Source of the DNA: Fagopyrum homotropicum
Lineage: Eukaryota; Streptophyta; Magnoliopsida; Caryophyllales; Polygonaceae
Direction of reading: 5' to 3'
NCBI GenBank assembly: GCA_033239125.1
Contig: BSWB01000004.1
Span: 138,520,426 to 138,584,425, forward strand
Length of the DNA: 64,000 nucleotides
The number at the start of each line of letters is the position of its first letter. Position 1 is the stretch's first letter. The notes beneath the pieces were generated by a model. The model saw nothing but the letters and a program-made list of their open reading frames with translations. It searched no databases and was not told the DNA's origin. Below are positions 34,213 to 45,544 of this stretch, piece after piece. A program made the position numbers and the translations under genes.

Positions 34213-36036
34213 TGTTCGCTCCAAACGGTGTGTGCAAGCTTTAAATTTATAACCCTAGATGTAAGCTTAAAACAAGGATGCGAACCCGCAATGTACGGGT
34301 CAATCGTAGTAAAAAGCAAGAAATTTAAGGGGTCGATCACAGGGACTTAGTGAAACAAAGCAGGTATAGGTTGTCAATGCAACTACTAACCACAAAAGCG
34401 ATTAAAACAATCAAAGATGATAAAAAGTCAATTAAGGAAATATGCAATTCTAGGGATTAAAGCATCTAGTTGTGGTTCCAACTCAAGATCTAAAGATAAG
34501 CGGACAAAGCTTAGATTTTGCAAGGGGAAGGTGTTACTAAAGTGGAATAGATCACCGGGTAAGTCTCACTACTCACTAATCCCAAACCGTAACTCCTATT
34601 ACCGGGTAAGTCTCAAGGAATTAAGGAAAAGAACTATAACCTCAAACTAACACTCCAACTAAGAGAATAGAATCAAACTTTACCGGGTAAGTCTCGGGCT
34701 AACTCACAAAGATGGGATGAAAGCACACTCAAACCCCAATAAAGGATAAACCTTTATTACCTATTGCTTATGATCTTGGGTAAACAAACAAAGGAATTAC
34801 CGGGTAAGTCTCATCCTAGGCTTGCATTGAACCAGGAAAGGTGTAATAAGAATAGGATTTGGCAAACTCTAACACTTAACTCTTAGTTTCGGATAAGATA
34901 AGTCACCTCGGTCAGACGAATTCCACCCCGGCCGAGATGTTCATCGACTGAGCGAGATGCTTTAGGGTTAAGGGTAAAGACTCGAGCTTTCAGGGTCCTA
35001 CTGGAATTTAAGATTATTCTATCATTGTTTTTCCCACAACCTTCAACCAATCACCCTAGAATCACACAAGGAAATTAGCCACTCATCATCATGAAAGCAA
35101 TAATCAAATATAAGGGAAGAAAGAGAATAATTAAACAAGAAAACCTTAAGAACAAGGCTTCAATAACTGAATCAATTATCAAACAACAAGCGTTTCTTGG
35201 ATTAAAATCCAACAAGACAATCAACAAACAAGGGAATCTAAGATGATCTTACAAAAACCCTTCAAAAAGCTATAAAAGCTATAGACTTTCTTCCTTCAAT
35301 CATCCTTCAACCTTCAAAAATGTTCTTCAAATCTCCCAACTATAGTGGGGTAAAACGGCTGCTCTAAGCGTCTTCCGGGTGATAGCGGATTTTCGTGTGG
35401 TAAGCGGGATCTTCGTGTGGTAAGCGGGATCTTCGTGTGGTAAGCTGGATACAGATTTGTGGAAAATTCAACCCTTTTTATAGGAAAATTACTCTCCAAA
35501 GATAAGATATCTTAGAAAGATCTTTTCCCATAAAAATAGGTAAAATATATGGGCTAAATTATCTTCTTCCTTCCAGGAATCCAGCCTAAAAATATAAGAT
35601 CCTCTTTCTAAAAATAAAAGATCTCAGCCAAGAATAAAATATCCTTGCCGCGTCCAAGGTGTTCGCCTCGGTCGAGTCAGCTCCTCTGGATCACCTCGGT
35701 CGAGATGGTACTGTAGCTGACCGAAGTGAATCACAACTGAATGTGAAATCTCTCAAATCTGGTCCAAAGTGAATCTTCAATCCATTTCCATGCTTCCTGG
35801 ATTCTTCCTTAAGCTCCTGAATGTAGCTCCAATGACTCCTTAGCTCCTTTTGCTCATTTTTGATGCAAAACGTGCCATTTTACCTACGATTACAACGAAA
35901 CTTGGTGTAGACCTCAATTCCCGCAAAGGTAGATGAAATGACAATATAATCACATAATATACATTCAAACATGCAGATTATTGAAGATAAAACGTCTAAA
36001 CAGGCCCCAAAATATAGACAATAATTCATGCTATCA
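34213..36036 (-). repeat. 5' LTR of element C
   Basis: 1824 bp, TG..CA ends. It holds four copies of the TTACCGGGTAAGTCTCA motif (34553, 34599, 34680, 34797), a TATA box at 35472-35484, palindromes near 34910-34955 and 35665-35710, and one more copy of the 20-bp CTTCGTGTGGTAAGCGGGAT tandem than the 3' LTR. Confidence 0.93.
35472..35484 (-). promoter_or_regulatory. LTR TATA box (element C, 5' LTR)
   Basis: Sense CCTATAAAAAGGG about 555 bp into the LTR. Confidence 0.58.
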
Positions 36037-36041
36037 GTATC
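36037..36041. repeat. Target site duplication GTATC, right side of element C
   Basis: Matches 12060-12064. Confidence 0.9.
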
Positions 36042-36228
36042 CCCCTTAATTTTTAATGGAAATCATTGTGTTAATAAATGAGTCAAGAGTCTATTATTGA
36101 AAATAATTTTATTCCTAAAAAACCAAATATAATAGCAAGACATGTGAATTTCTTTTGTCAAATTTAGTCTTTGATTTCCTAAATAATATTATTTATTTTC
36201 TGTATTCTCATGTTTGATGTAATTTATT
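36042..36228. other. AT-rich flank
   Basis: Sequence next to element C with no ORF or repeat recognised. It may be the 3' tail of the LINE relic that follows. Confidence 0.4.
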
Positions 36229-36484
36229 TTGTTCGAGATTGCTCTATCATTTTAGTAATGATTTGTTTGGTAAAAGGACAATCAAGATGTAAAACATAAG
36301 TCCTCAAGTTGGTGTTACATGACTCACACTTTCGAGTAACCGCAAATTTTCTTTACGTCAAGTTTTTCTTTTGTTAATAATCCATTTTTGAAAATTTTCA
36401 TAAGTTCTTTATGTTGGGTTGTGTGTTAAGTTTCCAAATCCAGTCGCACGCATTTACAAGGGATAAACACTTATTATCCTCCAT
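36229..36484 (-). pseudogene. LINE relic with reverse-transcriptase-associated zinc finger (zf-RVT)
   Basis: Minus-strand translation gives LSLVNACDWIWKLNTQPNIK, then after three stops CESCNTNLRTYVLHLDCPFT. That is the WIWK..P.K and C-x2-C...H-x2-C pattern of the zf-RVT domain at the C-terminus of plant L1-type LINE proteins. Only this end survives; the TRIM begins 27 bp to the right. Confidence 0.65.
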
Positions 36485-36510
36485 TAGTAGCTCAGAGGCA
36501 GACTTGGTTC

Positions 36511-37058
36511 TAAAAGATTCCAAGAGGGTTAGATATGATGTGGGAGTCCATCACACGTCTGAGAGCATATGCGCATTGGGTCCAAGTCCAACACATAAGT
36601 CCAACGGGGTTCCATCATAAACCCAATTGGAAATAGGAAGATTAGCCCATCGATCTTATATGTTAGACCCGTTATCCCGTTATTATCGATGTGGGAACAA
36701 TAATCATCCACTCTCCCCTCAACTGTAACCGTTTGACTCGGTTGACACTCGACGACATGCTTTAAACCAGACTAGCCCAATTCGACGGACTATCATTGTC
36801 CATGTCCGCAATTAGAGTCTTAAGCCCGACAAATAAGCCAGGATCTGAGAGATAGAACTCCTTTGATACCATGAAAGATTCAAAGAGGGTTAGATATGAT
36901 GTGGGGACCATCACACATCCGAGTGCATATGCGCATTAACCAAAGTCCAACACATAAGCCCAACGGAATTCCATTCAAAAACCAATTAACAATATGAGGA
37001 GTAGCTCTCCGACCTTACGTATTAGACCCGTTATCCCATTATTATCTATGTGGGAACA
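36511..37058 (-). mobile_element. TRIM-like miniature LTR retrotransposon
   Basis: Two similar LTRs of 187-189 bp (36511-36699 and 36872-37058) flank an internal region of 172 bp. On the minus strand the 5' LTR ends CTTTCA and is followed with no gap by TGGTATCAAAG (36861-36871), the plant initiator-Met tRNA PBS. A purine-rich tract (sense GAGGGGAGAGTGG, about 36708-36720) precedes the 3' LTR. No coding capacity. Both LTRs are followed by AATAATC, so the exact outer end is uncertain and I find no clean target duplication. Confidence 0.75.
36861..36871 (-). other. Initiator-Met tRNA primer binding site of the TRIM
   Basis: Sense TGGTATCAAAG, directly abutting the 5' LTR end. Confidence 0.75.
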
Positions 37059-37356
37059 ATAATCCTGAACAAAAACAACCATTTTGACTACACCATCAGT
37101 ATATCTATATATTATATTTCGGAAGAATTATTTTCTTAGTTTTCTCCAAAATATCCAAGTTAATAATATTTCGGAACTCATTGTTAATTTTGTCAAATCT
37201 CGTTCCTTAGAATTGTTTATATAATGAATTAGTTTGGTGTTGATATTAATTTGTTTTTTGGGTAATTGATTGTTTTTTTTTGAAAGAAATTGTGGGTAGT
37301 TGTTTTGGAAGAATTTACTAAAATAACCAAAAAATACAAAAATATAAAAAATATAT
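37059..37356. other. AT-rich stretch, nothing recognised
   Basis: No gene, RNA or repeat found between the TRIM and the DNA element; only AT-rich sequence. Confidence 0.4.
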
Positions 37357-37366
37357 TTGGGGTTAA

Positions 37367-38059
37367 GGGTAGTGTTCAAGTAAGGCCCATTATTCCGGTA
37401 AGGCCGTGCGGCCGTCTGTACGGCCGACACGTGTCCCGGAAAAAAAAATAAATAAATAAATAATTTTTTTTTTAAAACGAGTAAAAGTAATAGTTCAAAA
37501 CTTATTATGGAATAGTTCATAACTTATAAAAGGATAGTTCATGAATTATAATAGAATTGTTCATAGTGTAAAATTTATAAAGGAATGAAAGTAATAGTTC
37601 AAAACTTATTAAGTAATAGTTCATAACTTCTAAAAGGATAGTTCATGAATTATAATAGAATAGTTCATAGTGTAAAATTTATAAAGGAGTGAAAGTAATA
37701 GTTCAAAACTTATTATGCGATAGTTCATGAATTATAATAGAATAGTTCATGAATTATAATAGAATAGTTTAAAGTGCAAAAATTTATAAAGGAGTGAAAG
37801 TAATAGTTCAAAACTTATTATGGGATAGTTCATGAATTATAATAGAATAGTTCATGGATTATATTAAAAAGTAATAGTTCATGGATTATATGTGAATAGT
37901 TCAAAGTTTATAGGATAATAGTGCATAAATTATAACATGGTAGTTCAAATAAATTTTCATTAGTTTCCGGAAAAAAAAAAAAAAAAAACTTTTTCGGGAC
38001 ACGTGTCGCCCTTACGTACGGCCGTACCGCAATAAAAGGGCCGTACCTGAACATTTACC
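37367..38059. mobile_element. Non-autonomous foldback DNA element (MULE-like MITE) with internal minisatellite
   Basis: 693 bp with imperfect terminal inverted repeats of about 75 bp: the left end reads GGTAGTGTTCAAGTAAGGCC and the right end, reversed, GGTAAATGTTCAGGTACGGC. Both share an inner GACACGTGTCCCG. A 10-bp direct repeat TTGGGGTTAA flanks it (37357-37366 and 38060-38069). Long TIRs and a 9-10 bp duplication fit Mutator-like elements. There is no transposase ORF. Confidence 0.75.
37487..37960. repeat. 104-bp minisatellite inside the MITE
   Basis: Units start at 37487, 37591, 37695 and 37800, each beginning GTAATAGTTCAAAACTTATT. Each is built from shorter ATAGTTCATGAATTAT-like modules. 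The last unit decays toward 37960. Confidence 0.85.
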
Positions 38060-38069
38060 TTGGGGTTAA

Positions 38070-38271
38070 AACTATAAAAAAAAAATCAATAATATATCCA
38101 ATAATCAATTAAAAGATATCTTGATTAGCTTTGTAAAATTGAACAAAAAAATCTACACAAAAAGCAAATAAAAAGTCAATCTACAGTATCAAACAACTAC
38201 AAATTTAAAATTTTAGAATCTATTTAGGATGTGTTTAATATTATTAGACTTGTGGTTGCTGTTATGGTTTG
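38070..38271. other. AT-rich stretch, nothing recognised
   Basis: No ORF or known motif seen. Confidence 0.35.
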
Positions 38272-39483
38272 TGTAACACCCAGAATTCGGTTCCGTTTAC
38301 GAGAGGCGTTAAAACCCTTGAGCAAGGGCTACCGCCCTTACGGCTTAGAAGACCCGCACCCGTGACCATCCGCGACGCGGCTTGGACGTCACGCCGGGCG
38401 GTGACACGTTAGAGCGAGAGTTGTGCCTTTTCCGTCCAACCTTTCATCTTCTAACCCTCTTAATTCCGTCCTCTTTAGGAGAGGAGTGATTCATGACTGT
38501 TGTCTTTTGGCATCATTTATGCAGCTTAACTCCCTCTCCCTCATTTCTTTTCACGTTACTTCATTCTCTCCCTTCTTCCTCATCTCCTTCACGTTATTCT
38601 CCACCTTTTTCTTCTCTCTTCTCTTGAGGCTGTCACACGGAGTTTGGACTACAGAGACGTGCTCCAGGGTAATCCTTCTCCTTCCTTCCTTCTTCGTCCT
38701 TCTTCTTCTTGCTACCTTGAATGGAAAGAATCTATGGATCTACCTAAAGGAGGCTCCTCTTGTGTTTGATTGTGTTGATGCCATACTTAGACCGTGGAGG
38801 AGAGCTAGGATCTTATGTTGGAGGCTAGGAGACGTTCACAACATCAAAGGAGGCAATAGGAAGGTTGTTGCACATCAAAGAACCGAAGAAGTCGATGTTT
38901 TTGGACTGCAGCCGCGGGGGCGGATCTTGTGAGCTGTGGGGGCAGATCTTGTAAACTGCGGGGGCGGCCTCTACAACCCGCAGGGGCGGACTCTGGGTCC
39001 TGCATACCATAGTTTATGAAATTGTATGTGTTCTAAGCGTTTGTGAATTTGTGGAGCTAAACGGAGTTATTTGGCGATCAACTTATTGACCTCAAACTAA
39101 GGGTCTCCTTGCAGTCAAGGAAGTCAAGGTCAAGACGGAATTGATTAAGATCCGAGAGTGAAGATAAAGACTTGCTCGACTTTGGTGTCGGTCAACCGAT
39201 AACCCTTCAACATGTTGAGAACGTGATCATTAGTCGAGAGCAATTTCTTCCGAATTACTTTTGAAGTGATCAATCGACTAGGTTAAACGTTCTCCTATAA
39301 ATAAGGTTTTTCATCCATTAGTTTTTTCATTCAGTTTTCATTTGAGAGTTTCAATAAACGTTCGAAGTTAGCAAAGTTGATTGATCGACTAGTCCCCTCT
39401 AATCGATCGACTAGTACTGTTTCCTTCAGTTAATAGAGCCTTGAATTTGTGTTGAGATACGTCTTGCTAAATTCAATTCGTTA
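38272..39483 (+). mobile_element. Possible solo LTR or other insertion starting TGTAACACCC
   Basis: The segment starts TGTAACACCC, a common start of plant LTRs. It has a GC-rich beginning, a pyrimidine-rich middle and a TATA-like CTATAAATAAGG at 39294-39305, followed by TTCAATAAACG. A 9-bp direct repeat TATGGTTTG flanks it (38263-38271 and 39484-39492), but the right end lacks CA, so the limits are doubtful. The 169-codon ORF inside (38423-38932) looks like a pyrimidine-rich leader, not a gene. Confidence 0.3.
38904..39002. repeat. Short G-rich tandem repeats
   Basis: Four degenerate units of about 22-26 bp around CTGCGGGGGCGGATCTTGT. They are unlike anything else in the window. Confidence 0.6.
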
Positions 39484-39492
39484 TATGGTTTG

Positions 39493-40781
39493 GAGAGCCC
39501 TGTTGCATTGATCTATGATGTTGATAATGATGTATATATTCATTAAATGTTTGTGAAGAACCGTAAGGTGAATATAAAAGATATAATTACTCTAGAAGGG
39601 GGGTTGAATAGAGTATGGGAACATTTCGCAAAAATATATCTCAAGGCTTTGAAACTGACTTCAAGGCCTTGATGTCGATCTGTGCTCTTTGTGACACAAC
39701 TGGTTTTCAAGGGCTTTGAAAGTGATTTCAAGGTCTTGACTCCGTAAACCTGCAAAGCAACGTTAGTCACAATTAAGCAATAAAAAGTGAGGAATAAAAA
39801 GATCGACACGGTGATATGTTTACAAAGTTCGGCTCTAATAGCCTACTCTCCGTCCTAGGGTTTCTTTACCCGTATGATCTAACTATCTATTATCTGCTTC
39901 AAAGAGTCCTAGATACAACCTAGAAGAAATCCCCTTCTTCTCTAAATGTAGCCAATGCTACGATCTACTTCCAATTCTTAACCTAGCAATAATAGCCTAG
40001 TTACTTTGCAGAGTAACACATACTCTAGTATAGCACTCTCTAGATATTCCAATGAAGCTCTCGGGTTTTTCTCTCTTAAAGGAATAAAGATTTTGTAAAC
40101 TAAGAGGAATAAAAATTCTTGGAATGAATGAAGATGCTTTGGATCGCTTGAAGACTTAGATGTTTCCGTGTAAGCTTGTTGTTCTTCTCTTCAATGTGAT
40201 CTTCATTTATTGTCTTTGATGGAGAAGTCTTCTAGCCGTTGTGAAGAGGATCATTGTGAGGTCTTTCTTTCTCCATGGAAAACAGTGTTAGGTTGAGATG
40301 AAGTAGCCGTTGTAAGATCTTCTATCTTCTTCATCTCCTTGACGCACGTTGAGTCTTCTTCTCCATGATCTTCTCTTGAAGGAGCCGTTGAAGATTTTGT
40401 CGTTGAAGTTCTTGTTTCAATCTCCGAGATCTTCCAAGTTGTTGAGAATATTTGATTTGAAGATCTTCGAGATCTTTGTGAGATCCGTTCGGAAGATATC
40501 TCCAATCTTGCATCAATTTGTTGAGATCTTTGCAAGATCTTATTGTTGGGCCGAATCTTCTTTGTTGGTCGAGATCTTCTTCTTGGCCGAATCTTCTTGA
40601 TTTCTTCTTGGAAGATCTTCTCTTGATCCTTGGTAGATTTGGTTGTTGAGATTGAATCTTGAATTTTGAATTCCTTCCAGCCGGTATATCCTTTGTATCT
40701 TGTTTTAAGGCTTCGGCTTTGATCCCTTGGAATGGTTTTCAAGGCCTCCTTTCATCCTTTGAAATGCTTTTCAAGGCCTAC
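39493..40781. other. Unassigned region, target of element D
   Basis: No recognisable gene. It holds two copies of about 33 bp around TCAAGGCTTTGAAACTGA (39641 and 39706) and a stretch rich in AGATCTTC words (40300-40640) that creates a 163-codon low-complexity ORF on the minus strand. AAGGCC words recur near 40740-40780, where element D begins. Confidence 0.4.
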
Positions 40782-42525
40782 TGATAGCATGAATTATTGT
40801 CTATATTTTGGGGCCTGTTTAGACGTTTTATCTTCAATAATCTGCATGTTTGGATGTATATTATGTGATTATATTGTCGTTTCATCTACCTTTACGGGAA
40901 TCGAGGTCTACACCTAGTTTTGTTGTAATCGTAGGTAAAATGGCACGTTTTGCATCAAAAAGGAGCTATGGAGTCATTGGAGCTACATTCAGGAGCTTAA
41001 GGAAGAATCCAGGAATCATGGAATTGGATTAAAGATTCACTTTGGACCAGATTTGAGAGATTTCACACTCAGTTGTGATTCACCTCGGTTGACTACAGAG
41101 TCACCTCGACCGAGGTGATCCAGAGGAGCCGACTCGACCGAGGCGAACACCTTGGACGCGGCAAGGATATTTTATTCTTGGCTGAGATCTTTTATCTTTG
41201 GAAAGAGGATCTTATATTTTTGGGTTTGGTTCCTGGAAGGAAGAAGATAATTTAGCCCATATATTTTATCTATTTTTATGGGAAGAGATCTTTCTAAGAT
41301 ATCTTATCTTTGGAGAGTAATTTTCCTATAAAAAGGGTTGGATTTTCCACAAATCCACATCATGCTATACCACCGATTGTGCTTAGACATCCGCTGCAGC
41401 CATACTCCAGTTGGGAGATTTGAAGAACCTTTTTGAAGGTTGAAGGAAGAAAGTCTATAGCCTTTATAGCTTTTTGAAGGGTTTTTGTAAGATCATCTTA
41501 GATTCCCTTCTTTGTTGATTGTCTTGTTGGATTTTAATCCAAGGAACGCTTGTTGTTTTGATAATTGATTCAGTTATTGAAGTCTTTCTCTTAAGGTTTT
41601 CTTGCTCAATTATTCTCTTTCTTCCCATATATTTGATTAATACTTTCATGATGATGAGTGGCTAATCTCTTTGTGTGATTCTAGGGTGATTGGCTGAAGG
41701 TTGTGGGAAAAACAATGATAGAATAATCTTAATCACAGTAGGACCCTGAAAGCTCGAGTCTTTACCTTAACCCTAAGCATCTCGTTCAGTCGATGAACAT
41801 CTCGGCCGGGGTGGAATTTGGCTGACCGAGGTGACTTATCTGATCCGAAACTGAGAGTTAAGTGTTAGAGTTTGCCAAATCCTATTCTTATTACACCTTT
41901 CCTGGTCCAATGCAAGCCTAGGATAAGACTTACCCGGTAATTCCTTTGTTTGTTTACCTAAGATCATAAGTGTAGGTAATAAAGGTTTATCCTTTATTAG
42001 GGTTTGAGTGTGCTTTCATCCCATCTTTGTGAGTTAGCCTGAGACTTGCCCGGTAAAGGTTGATTCTATTCCCTTAGTTGGTGTGTTAGTTTGAGGTTAT
42101 AGTTCTTTTCCTTAATTCCTTGAGACTTACCCGGTAATAGGAGTTACGGTTTGGGATTAGTGATTAGTGAGACTTACCCGGTTATCTAATCCACTTTAGT
42201 AATACCTTCCCTATGCAAAAATCTCAGCTTTGTCCGCTTATCTTTAGATCTTGAGTTGGAACCACAACTAGATGCTTTAATCCCTAGAATTGCATATTTC
42301 CTTTATTGACTTTTTATCATCTTTGATTGTTTTAATTGCTTTTGTGGTTAGTAATTGCTTAAGCTTACCTATTCCGACTTTGTTTCACTAAGTCCCTGTG
42401 ATCGACCCTTGGAATTCCTTGCTTTTTACTACGAATGACCCGTACACTACGGGTTCGCATCCTTGTTTTAAGTTTACATCTAGGGTTATAAATTTAAAGC
42501 TTGCACACACCGTTTGGAGAGAACA
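40782..42525 (+). repeat. 5' LTR of element D
   Basis: 1744 bp, TGATAGCATG to GAGAGAACA, family 2 type in sense orientation. TATA box 41325-41337. Palindromes at 41082-41150 and 41785-41835; several TGAGACTTACCCGGTAA-type motifs between 41930 and 42185. No partner LTR in the window. Confidence 0.9.
41325..41337 (+). promoter_or_regulatory. LTR TATA box (element D)
   Basis: CCTATAAAAAGGG, 543 bp into the LTR. Confidence 0.58.
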
Positions 42526-42531
42526 AGTTTT

Positions 42532-42549
42532 TGGCGCCGTTGTCGGGGA
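42532..42549 (+). other. tRNA-Asp primer binding site (element D)
   Basis: TGGCGCCGTTGTCGGGGA, 6 nt after the LTR, one change from the tRNA-Asp complement. Confidence 0.85.
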
Positions 42550-42654
42550 CTTGGTCTAGACCGAGCCGTTTGCGGTACGCTTTTGGGGCACTTGCCCCCG
42601 TGTCTACTAACCACTCTACTTGAGTGACTTTCGCAGGTTCTTTTTCTTAGGTTT

Positions 42655-43652
42655 ATGTGAAGAACCCGCGCTGGGAAGGAAATCGTTCCTTACGACCCCG
42701 AACCAAAAAAGACATACAAACGACGCTTGAGAGAAGCAAAGATGACCGACCAAGAAAATCGCGATCTTGAGGCCGAATTAAAGGAGGCGTTAGAACAGCT
42801 ACGCCTCAGCATGGAAGAACTGAGGCACGAGAAAGAAGAAACTCGCACCAGGACTGAAGCGATCGAAGCAGATATGGCAACCTTACGAGACCAATATCTA
42901 CTTCGACCGAGGCAAGACCCAGTTCCAGATCCTCGACCGATGCAGGATCCAGTTCAAGACCCTCGACCGAGGCAGGTTCCAACACCTGTTACCCCGGCCG
43001 ATTTACTTCCACCTCGGATACCAGTCCGAGGCGCTCTTATTGTAGGTGTTCCACAAACCCTAGGACAGAGGATGGACCCCAATCAGCAACTGAGGCGTCC
43101 AAGAATCGACCTAGGTGATCCAGCGGACCATAATTACGAACTTCGACCACAAGTTCTTTCCATGATTCGCCAATGCCAGTTTGGAGGGCTAGAGAGGGAA
43201 TCTCCGCATCAACATCTGCAAAACTATGAGATCTTGATGGAGACCTTGAGACCTTCAAGGCTGGAAAACAACAACTACAAGCTAAGACCTTTCTACTTTT
43301 CCTTAAAAGATAGAGCTCTTACTTCGTATCAATCTCTTCCTCCAGGAAAATTTAGTACTTGGGAGGAGATGACGGCAGAATTCTTGACTAAATTCTTTCC
43401 CCCCTCTAAAACCGCTGAAATGAGAGGGAAGATTAATGCATTCATTATGAAGGACAAGGAGAGCTTGTCCAAGTCATGGGAGAGGTTTAAAGACATTCTT
43501 TTGGATTGCCCACATCATGGGATTCCAAAGATAGAGTTGTTGGAGATATACTTCAGGGACTGGACGGAAGCACCCAGTTCAACCTTCAACTACTATTTGC
43601 AGGCACGTTCATGGACATGCCGATTGACGAAGCTTGGGAGTTCATAGAGAAG
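42655..43652 (+). pseudogene. gag of element D, 5' part
   Basis: Homology to the C polyprotein starts at the ATG at 42655, but codon 2 is TGA where C has CGC, so the open frame begins only at 42727. The gag domain is recognisable (SPHQHLQNYEILMETLRPSR, FLTKFFPPSKTAEMRGKINA). A one-base deletion near 43555 shifts the frame. Element E enters directly after the codons for FIEK. Confidence 0.85.
43648..43652. repeat. Target site duplication AGAAG, left side of element E
   Basis: Matches 52131-52135. The gag reading (FIEK then QALHMEKYS) rejoins once E and one AGAAG are set aside. Confidence 0.94.
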
Positions 43653-45420
43653 TGATAGCATGAATTATAGTCTATATTTTGGGGTTTGTTTGGACGTTTT
43701 ATCTTTCATAATCTGCATGTTTGTGTGAACATTATGTGATTATATTACCATTTCATCTACCTTTGCGGGAATCGAGGTCTACACCTAGTTTTGTTGTAAT
43801 TGCAGGTAAAATGGTACGTTTTGCATCAAAAAGGAGCAAAAGGAATCATAAGTCATTTGGAGCTACATTGAGGAGCATAAGGAACCATTTGAGGAAGCAT
43901 AGCCATGGATTAAAGATTCACTTTGGACCAGTTTTGAGAGATTTCACATTCAGTTATGACTCACCTCGGTTGACCAGAGATTCATCTCGACCGAGGTGAT
44001 CCAGAGACGCCGACTCGACCGAGGCGAACACCTAGGACGCGGCGAGAATATTTTATTCTTGGCTGAGATCTTTTATCTTTGGAAGGTGATCTTATATTTT
44101 TGGGCTTGGCTCCTGGAAGGAAGAAGATCTTATATTTTACCTATTTTTATGGGAAAAGATCTTTCTAAGATATTTTATCTTTGGAGGGTTATTTTCCTAT
44201 AAAAAGGGTTGGATTTTCCACAAATCGAGAATCCGCATACAGTTGGAAATCACGCTATACCGTCGATCAGGGTTTATAGCACGCAGCATCCATACTCCAG
44301 TTGGGAGTTTTGAAGAACCTTTTTGAAGGTTGAAGGAAGATTGAAGATTATAGCTTTTATAGCTTTTTGGAGGGTTTTGTAAGATTGTCTTCAATTCCCC
44401 TTCCTTGTTGTCTTGTCTTGTTGGATTGCTATCCAAGGAACGCTTTTGTTGTGATATTTGATTCAGTTATTGAAGTCTTTTCCATTAAATTCTTCTTGTT
44501 CAAATATTCACCTTCTTCTCATATATTTAATACTTTCATAATGATGATGAGTGGCTAATTTCCTTGTGTGATTCTAGGGTGATTGGCTGAAGGTTGTGGG
44601 AAAAACAATGATAGAATAATCTTAGATTCCAGTAGGATCCTGAAAGTTTGAGTCTTTAACCTTAACCCTAAGCATCTCGTTCAGTCGATGAACATCTCGG
44701 CCGGGGTGGAATCCTTCTGACCGAGGTGACTTATCTGATCCTAAACTGAGAGTTAAGTGTTAGAGTTTGCCAAATTCTATTCTTATTACACCTTTTCTGA
44801 TTCAAAGCAAGCTTAGGATGAGACTTACCCGGTAATTCCTTAGTTTGTTTACCAACGATCATAAGTGTAGGTAATAAAGGTTTATCCTTTATTGGGGTTT
44901 GAGTGTGCTTCCATCCCATCTTTGTGAGTTAGCCTGAGACTTACCCGGTAAAGGTTGATTCTATTCCCTTAGATGGTGTGTTAGTTTGAGGTAATAGTTC
45001 TTTATCTTAATTCCTTGAGACTTACCCGGTAATAGGAGTTACGGTTTTGGATTAGTGAGTAGTGAGACTTACCCGGTGATCTACTCCACTTTAGTAACAC
45101 CTTCTCCTTGCAAAAATCTCAGCTTTGTCCGCTTATCTTTATATCTTGAGTTGGAACCACAACTAGACGCTTTAATCCCTAGAATTGCATGTTTGCTTTA
45201 TTGACTTCTTATTCATCTTTGATTGTGTTAATTGCTCTTGTGGTTAGTTTTCACGAAGCTTACCGTTATTGACTTTGTTTCACCGAGTCCCTGTGATCGA
45301 CCCCTGGAATTTCTTGCTTTTTACTACGATTGACCCGTACACTGCAGGCTCGCATCCTTGTTTTAAGCTTAAGTCTAGGGTTATAAATTTAAAGCTTGCA
45401 CACACCGTTTGGAGCGAACA
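43653..45420 (+). repeat. 5' LTR of element E
   Basis: TGATAGCATG to GAGCGAACA. Palindromes at 43961-44030 and about 44680-44725; TATA box 44196-44208; four TGAGACTTACCCGGTAA-type motifs at 44819, 44935, 45016 and 45063. Confidence 0.94.
44196..44208 (+). promoter_or_regulatory. LTR TATA box (element E, 5' LTR)
   Basis: CCTATAAAAAGGG, 166-234 bp downstream of the palindrome group. Confidence 0.6.
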
Positions 45421-45426
45421 AGTTTT

Positions 45427-45444
45427 TGGCGCCGTTGCCGGGGA
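45427..45444 (+). other. tRNA-Asp primer binding site (element E)
   Basis: TGGCGCCGTTGCCGGGGA, full match to the expected tRNA-Asp 3' complement, 6 nt after the LTR. Confidence 0.88.
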
Positions 45445-45544
45445 CTTGGTCTAGACCGAGCCGGTTGCGGTTTGCTTTTGGGGCACTTGCCCCTGTTGCT
45501 ACTAACTACTATTTCTATGAGTTTTGTAGTTTTCAGGATTTCCG

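Larger units (their letters stand above)
12065..36036 (-). mobile_element. Athila-type retrotransposon C (family 2, RT-less), interrupted by element B
   Basis: Minus-strand element with LTRs at 34213-36036 (5') and 12065-13869 (3'), TG..CA ends and 5-bp target duplications GTATC on both sides. Internal order: PBS, gag-PR-IN polyprotein (34083-29961), spacer with hairpin, ORF-1 (29125-27740), then a 3' untranslated region split by element B (14891-27438). Without B and its TSD copy it is about 11.4 kb. RT and RNase H are absent, so it would need enzymes from elsewhere. Its two LTRs are very similar, differing partly by one 20-bp tandem unit, which suggests a fairly young insertion. Confidence 0.95.

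Noticed and set aside
36506..37070. GGTTC / TGAAC as a target duplication of the TRIM
   Set aside because: They do not match as direct repeats; I leave the TSD undefined.
38423..38932. 169-codon ORF on the plus strand
   Set aside because: Pyrimidine-rich DNA gives Leu/Phe/Ser runs. It looks like an LTR leader, not a membrane protein gene.
40251..40742. 163-codon ORF on the minus strand
   Set aside because: Its composition comes from repeated AGATCTTC words (Arg/Ser/Lys/Ile-rich), with no domain pattern; treated as low-complexity DNA.
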